A DNA stretch of 8,555 nt, taken from contig JASLRF010000368.1 in NCBI GenBank assembly GCA_030744095.1, positions 1 to 8,555 of the forward strand, written 5' to 3'. Shown piece after piece: positions 5,600 through 8,555 of the stretch (its first letter is position 1; the number at the start of each line of letters is the position of its first letter). A program made the translations under genes and the position numbers. The stretch comes from Pirellulaceae bacterium (GTDB lineage Bacteria > Planctomycetota > Planctomycetia > Pirellulales > Pirellulaceae). Below the pieces are notes generated by a model, which saw nothing but the letters and a program-made list of their open reading frames with translations, was not told the origin of the DNA and made no database searches.

Positions 5600-6426
5600 C
5601 CACATTGTCGTTGGAAAAACAGCACGCCAACGTAATCCGCCAGCAGTGCTGCGTCCGGCCTCGCGTGGCCATCGTGTTGGGAACCGGCTTGGGTGATCTG
5701 GCGAATCACATTGCCGCCGACTTCGTGTTGCCCTATGACCAGTTGGAGTCATTTCCTTTGTCGACTGCCCTCGGGCACCAAGGTCAATTCGTCTGCGGTC
5801 ACTTGGCCGGCGTACCCGTCATTGCCATGCGCGGTCGATGCCATCTCTACGAAGGCTACTCGTACGATCAAGTGACGCATCCGGTGCGTGTCATGCGAGA
5901 GTTGGGTGCCACGACGTTGATCGTTTCGAATGCCAGCGGAGGCATGAACCCACAGTTCAAGAGCGGCGATCTGATGGCCATCGAGGGTCATGTCAATTTG
6001 ATGGGCCGGCACGGCATCGCGCGCACTCGCGCGGTTGGCCAGCCGATCGGCGGACGAACCAACGATTCGCCCTACGATTCCAATTTGATCGACTGGGCGC
6101 AATTAGTCGCTCGGCGCGAAAATGTTGTTTGCCATCGGGGCGTATACGTCGCGGTCAGTGGACCAAACTATGAAACTCGCGCCGAATATCGTTTCTTTCG
6201 AAAGATAGGTGATGCCGTTGGCATGTCGACGGTGCCCGAAGCGCTGACAGCGGCCGCCTGCGGCATGTCTGTGTTGGCCTTATCCACGATCACCAACGTC
6301 GCCAAGCCGGACGCGCCTCAGCTGGTCGACGCGAATGACGTGGTCGATATCGCCGAGCACGCTGAGCCGCGACTCCGGAAGATTGTGATTGGCGTTCTGA
6401 AGCGGCTTGCAATGGATGTGGTGTAA
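5596..6426 (+). CDS. Purine nucleoside phosphorylase, trimeric type, copy 2 (divergent loop, one-residue deletion)
   Basis: This 276-residue paralogue of the gene before it is started by GTG at 5596 inside a GTGA overlap, so translation is probably coupled; no ribosome site is visible. It keeps the core: V-L-G-T-G-L-G-D-L (27-35), H83 in H-L-Y-E-G-Y, N112-A-S-G-G, E193 in G-P-N-Y-E-T-R-A-E, M210-S-T-V-P-E and N234 in T-I-T-N, the usual 6-oxopurine contact. Three things are odd. Residues 138-160 replace the N-P-L-x-G-x-N-D and R-F-P-D-M segment with an unrelated Arg/Gly-rich stretch. The G-A-D-A-V-G-M-S motif has lost its Ala (I-G-D-A-V-G-M-S). No His matches H244 of copy 1. It may be a specialised phosphorylase, or a partner subunit of copy 1. 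Confidence 0.88.
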   Translation: MTTLSLEKQHANVIRQQCCVRPRVAIVLGTGLGDLANHIAADFVLPYDQLESFPLSTALGHQGQFVCGHLAGVPVIAMRGRCHLYEGYSYDQVTHPVRVMRELGATTLIVSNASGGMNPQFKSGDLMAIEGHVNLMGRHGIARTRAVGQPIGGRTNDSPYDSNLIDWAQLVARRENVVCHRGVYVAVSGPNYETRAEYRFFRKIGDAVGMSTVPEALTAAACGMSVLALSTITNVAKPDAPQLVDANDVVDIAEHAEPRLRKIVIGVLKRLAMDVV

Positions 6427-6439
6427 GCCAGGGCGGCTG

Positions 6440-7561
6440 TCAGCCCGGCAGGGGATTGGTGCGGACGAAATCCCAGTCGACGTCGACCCCCAATCCCGGT
6501 GCATCGGTGATGGTCGTGACCGGTCCGGAGATTGAGATGGGATTCGTTGCGACGCTGTCCACATGGTAGGCCGGGCCCAGCACATCACCTGGATACGCTT
6601 CGATCTGGAGATTTTCGGTCCCGACGATCAAATGGCACATAGCGGCCGTGGCAACGTCATATTCCAGGTTAGACCCAATGGAACACGCAACACCGTGTTC
6701 GGCGGCGAACTTGGCGATCTGTTGCGACTTTCGAATCCCACCGTTCTTACCAGGGTACAGGCTGATAACGTCGCAAGATTCGTGACGGATCAATTCTCTT
6801 GCATGGCTCATGTCGAAGCAGATATCGTCCGCCATGACCAGTGGTCGCGTTTCGCGGCGAACACGGGCCAGCCCGGCAAAATCACCGTCTGGCGTCGGTT
6901 GTTCGACCAGCCACAGGTTGCAGTCCTCGAGTTCGCCAATGCAGCGTATCGCCGTTTCGACATCCCAGCCGCAATTCGCGTCAACCATGAGTTTGAGATC
7001 CGGACCAATCGCTTCGCGGACAGCGCGGACGCGGGAAATGTCGTCGTCCGGTTTGGTACCGACTTTGACTTTGATGGTATCGAATCCTTGCTCGACCAAT
7101 TCGATCGCCCGCTGCCGCGCGCGATCCGGGTCATACGCGCCCATTGAAAACCGACACCGGATCGACCGCTCGCGAAATGGACCGCCGAGCAATTCGTAGA
7201 CGGGCTTGTCCGCAGCTTTTCCGCTCAAGTCCCAGCAGGCCATTTCAATGGCCGACTTGGCGAACCAGTTGTGACGGCAAATAGAATCCAGCCGTCGATC
7301 GATATCTTCGATGTCCAACGGATCGGCACCCACGACCGCGGGCGCGAGCAGTCTGTCAATCAAGGACAAGCAGCCCCAGACGGTTTCACCGCTCCACAGG
7401 GCCGAAACAGTTGCCTCGCCAACACCTTCCAGGCCGTCGTCCGTCAGGACGCGAACCAGCACGTAATTCGAAACATCGTGAACACCCAATGAAGTGATCA
7501 TCTGATATTTCGGTTTTAAAGCGATCCTGACCGGAAATGTTTCGATGGCGGTGATCAACAT
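6440..7561 (-). CDS. Enolase-superfamily enzyme, muconate-cycloisomerase/dipeptide-epimerase-like subgroup
   Basis: This 373-residue enzyme belongs to the mandelate racemase/muconate lactonizing superfamily, which abstracts a proton alpha to a carboxylate using Mg2+. An N-terminal capping domain (about 1-125) is followed by a barrel with the expected residues: K164-V-K166, D194 in M-V-D-A-N, E220 in V-E-Q-P, D245 in M-A-D-D and K272 in P-G-K-N-G-G-I. The second-Lys arrangement points to the muconate cycloisomerase-like subgroup rather than mandelate racemase proper. The substrate cannot be read from the sequence; lactone-forming, racemase, epimerase and o-succinylbenzoate synthase activities all occur in the subgroup. 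The ATG at 7561 gives a normal length, with only a weak GGA upstream. It converges on the second phosphorylase, with 13 nt between stops. A short G-C stem there (6431-6446) has no T-run. Confidence 0.9.
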   Translation of the reverse strand: MLITAIETFPVRIALKPKYQMITSLGVHDVSNYVLVRVLTDDGLEGVGEATVSALWSGETVWGCLSLIDRLLAPAVVGADPLDIEDIDRRLDSICRHNWFAKSAIEMACWDLSGKAADKPVYELLGGPFRERSIRCRFSMGAYDPDRARQRAIELVEQGFDTIKVKVGTKPDDDISRVRAVREAIGPDLKLMVDANCGWDVETAIRCIGELEDCNLWLVEQPTPDGDFAGLARVRRETRPLVMADDICFDMSHARELIRHESCDVISLYPGKNGGIRKSQQIAKFAAEHGVACSIGSNLEYDVATAAMCHLIVGTENLQIEAYPGDVLGPAYHVDSVATNPISISGPVTTITDAPGLGVDVDWDFVRTNPLPG

Positions 7562-7884
7562 GAACAGCAGGGTCCAAATTCAAAAGGTCTAAATTGGGTT
7601 TGTGGTGGTTCCTCGTTCCCAAGGTGCGGTTGGGCGAACTGGGCTTCGGCACAAAACCACCTCGCAATAGACGAAACGACTCCGGCGACCGAAGACCTCA
7701 TTGTAGCGTGGTCCCTTGAGCGAGCCAGCGAGATCAGGGTCGCACGGTTGACGATGCGCTGCGGCTCGGACTCGGCCAAACAACAACTGCCCCTCCCCCT
7801 CGCGCAGACTTTTTCGCTTTTAAGCCTCTCTTGCTTCAAGAGTTAGAATCCATCTCTCCCTCTGGAGATCGTGCAGCTTTTAGG
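7562..7884. other. Non-coding, repeat-like spacer upstream of the enolase-superfamily gene
   Basis: No gene is supported. The stretch folds locally: GGTGGTT (7604-7610) pairs with AACCACC (7655-7661) and encloses a hairpin at 7615-7639 with one bulge. The minus-strand ORFs here read like the spurious proteins that dispersed intergenic repeats give in Rhodopirellula-type genomes (memory, not checked). No clear promoter for the minus-strand gene could be picked. Confidence 0.4.
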
Positions 7885-7932
7885 TTATTGGTTTGCAACG
7901 GTTTTCACATCATGTCACGTCTCCCTTGAGGG
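7885..7932 (+). repeat. Left arm of a ~48-bp imperfect inverted repeat
   Basis: This begins TTATTGGTTTGCAACGG, continues through CACATCATGTCACGTCTCCC and ends TTGAGGG. The reverse complement of 8364-8411 matches about four of every five bases, including an unbroken TTCACATCATGT and TCTCCC. A further shared block, TCGTGCAGCTTT, sits before this arm (7869-7880) but after the TCTCCC end of the other, so the repeat units are rearranged relative to each other. Confidence 0.6.
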
Positions 7933-8054
7933 CGGACGTCGCTGCTGGTAGATCCTCACCAACCTCGTCGCCACCAGTGACGGCCTGTCCACCGACTTTG
8001 TCGACTGCCTCGCTTCACGCATTCCACTAGCACCGCAGCCAGATTAGACACGAA

Positions 8055-8164
8055 CAACGCCTTCGGCGTTGTACATCGTAGCCCAGGGAAAGCGACGCGG
8101 CGCAGCCGCGACGCGTCACCCTGGGTTCGATGCCGAACGAACCAAATCAACGCTGAAGGCGTTG
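8055..8164 (+). repeat. Palindromic repeat module A (planctomycete-type intergenic repeat)
   Basis: The module is bounded by two 17-bp palindromes, CAACGCCTTCGGCGTTG (8055-8071) and CAACGCTGAAGGCGTTG (8148-8164). Between them CCCAGGG (8082-8088) pairs with CCCTGGG (8119-8125) and encloses a GC hairpin, CGCGGC-GCA-GCCGCG (8096-8110). TACATCGTAG links the first palindrome to the stem. It is non-coding; ORFs across it are by-products. Confidence 0.75.
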
Positions 8165-8181
8165 CACATCTCGCGATTGTC

Positions 8182-8278
8182 GCACGCCTTCAGCGTGCAA
8201 GTTTCCCATTCCATTTACCCAGGGTGGTGCGGCTGCGCCGCTGACCCTGGGCTACGATGTGTAACGCCTTCGGCGTTG
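8182..8278 (-). repeat. Palindromic repeat module B, inverted copy of module A
   Basis: On the minus strand it repeats module A's plan: an outer palindrome at 8278-8262, ACATCGTAG, CCCAGGG at 8251-8245, a GC hairpin of GCGGC/GCCGC arms around GCA (8241-8229), CCCTGGG at 8224-8218, a spacer, and the palindrome GCACGCTGAAGGCGTGC at 8198-8182. Core bases differ but the pairing is kept. A and B lie in opposite orientation 17 nt apart, so the pair could also form one long cruciform. Confidence 0.75.
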
Positions 8279-8363
8279 GATCTTGCGAGCACGCTAAACA
8301 CGTACTTGGGAGAGACGACTGGATCTTAACTCGAGAAGCGAAAAAGATTTGAAAGCTGCACGA

Positions 8364-8411
8364 CCTCCACGGGAGAGGTAACATGATGTGAAGAGCGCTG
8401 CAGACCAATAA
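8364..8411 (-). repeat. Right arm of the ~48-bp imperfect inverted repeat
   Basis: This is the inverted partner of 7885-7932. The two arms frame both palindromic modules and about 430 nt of non-coding sequence. The arm ends 6 nt before the IS boundary at 8418, so the IS may have inserted into or beside this repeat. Confidence 0.6.
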
Positions 8412-8417
8412 TTAAAA

Positions 8418-8555
8418 GCCTCCTCAGAAGAATCTGTGGGTGAAGTCAGGTTGAGGAAGTGCTCCGAGGTTGTGATAGAGAGCGATTTCATAGGCTTGTT
8501 GCGTGCGAAAGCCATATGATTTTCTGGTGATCAGTTTTAGTTTGTTGTTAAAGCC
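8418..8555 (-). mobile_element. ISL3-family insertion sequence, 3' end, partial
   Basis: The terminal inverted repeat at 8418-8444 (begins GCCTCCTCAGAAG, ends GTGGGTGAA) matches the repeat at 234-260 in inverse at 21 of 27 positions. The transposase stop codon lies inside it. The element continues off the right edge, in the same orientation as the IS at the left edge. The flanking octamer is AATTAAAA (8410-8417); its partner lies outside the window. The octamer next to the left IS (GAAATTGA, 261-268) is different. Confidence 0.75.
8424..8555 (-). CDS. ISL3-family transposase, C-terminal 43 residues (partial)
   Basis: The frame enters from the right edge and stops at 8426-8424 (TGA). The first residues, G-F-N-N-K-L-K-L, then Y-G-F-R-T, match the G-x-N-N-K-x-K and G-F-R segment that ends the DDE domain in ISL3 transposases, where the catalytic Glu lies just before it. 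The tail, A-L-Y-H-N-L-G-A-L-P-Q-P with final T-H-R-F-F, is familiar from planctomycete copies. The N-terminus, zinc-binding region and catalytic residues lie outside the window, so activity cannot be judged. The element type is shared with the fragment at 51-1, but no overlapping protein sequence exists to prove identity. Confidence 0.8.
   Translation of the reverse strand, partial: GFNNKLKLITRKSYGFRTQQAYEIALYHNLGALPQPDFTHRFF

Noticed and set aside
6427..6446. Intrinsic terminator between the converging genes
   Set aside because: The only stems are 4-5 bp of G-C, one with a single-base loop, and no T-run follows on either strand.
6563..7147. Plus-strand ORF of 194 codons opposite the enolase-superfamily gene
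   Set aside because: It is a frame shadow of a gene with a complete catalytic residue set on the other strand.
7555..7839. Minus-strand ORF of 94 codons in the spacer before the enolase-superfamily gene
   Set aside because: It overlaps paired segments of a repeat-like region, and its sequence looks like the spurious translations such repeats yield.
8055..8278. CRISPR array
   Set aside because: The repeated 17-mers are palindromes in mirrored modules with unequal spacing and related intervening sequence, not regular repeats with unique spacers, and no cas gene is present.

Overview
The window looks like chromosomal DNA from a planctomycete of the Pirellulaceae/Rhodopirellula type. The basis is recognition of protein and repeat style, not a database search. 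It holds a secreted PQQ-propeller protein with the W-G-G-W-R-G-P-R-G-D-G opening common in that phylum, an ECF sigma factor with an overlapping zinc-finger anti-sigma-like partner, long non-coding spacers, and clusters of GCCTTCGGC-type palindromes that I remember as typical of these genomes. Shine-Dalgarno use is patchy, and TTG and GTG starts occur.

Layout. Positions 1-260 are the 5' end of an ISL3-family insertion sequence (IS) on the minus strand. They include 17 codons of its transposase and a terminal inverted repeat. Positions 8418-8555 are the 3' end of an IS of the same family in the same orientation, with the matching repeat. The roughly 8.16 kb between them is therefore framed by two directly oriented IS ends. 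Positions 261-1243 are largely non-coding but highly structured. A consensus TATAAT box is followed by two tandem blocks, each closed by its own 5'/3' stem and ending in a T-tract, so they are candidate small RNAs. A doubtful small membrane ORF follows. Positions 1244-2554 encode the PQQ-like propeller protein. Positions 2555-3155 are intergenic and hold a third closed-stem, T-tract block. Positions 3156-4470 are the sigma/anti-sigma pair. Positions 4754-6426 hold two trimeric-type purine nucleoside phosphorylases as tandem paralogues with a 4-nt GTGA overlap. Converging on them, 6440-7561 (minus) encodes an enolase-superfamily enzyme of the muconate-cycloisomerase-like subgroup. Positions 7562-8417 are non-coding and packed with palindromes and inverted repeats.

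How the genes fit together. The sigma factor and its partner form an apparent signalling unit. The partner has a cytoplasmic H-x3-C-x2-C motif, one membrane helix and an exported tail with two CXXCH motifs, which suggests redox or haem sensing. The two phosphorylases belong to purine salvage. The upstream copy has Asp where the downstream copy keeps the usual base-binding Asn, so their purine preferences may differ. Nothing in the sequence links the PQQ protein or the enolase-superfamily enzyme to these units.

Most worth following up are the three candidate structured RNAs, the CXXCH-bearing anti-sigma-like protein, the divergent phosphorylase pair, and the flanking IS copies with a hairpin over the transposase start.
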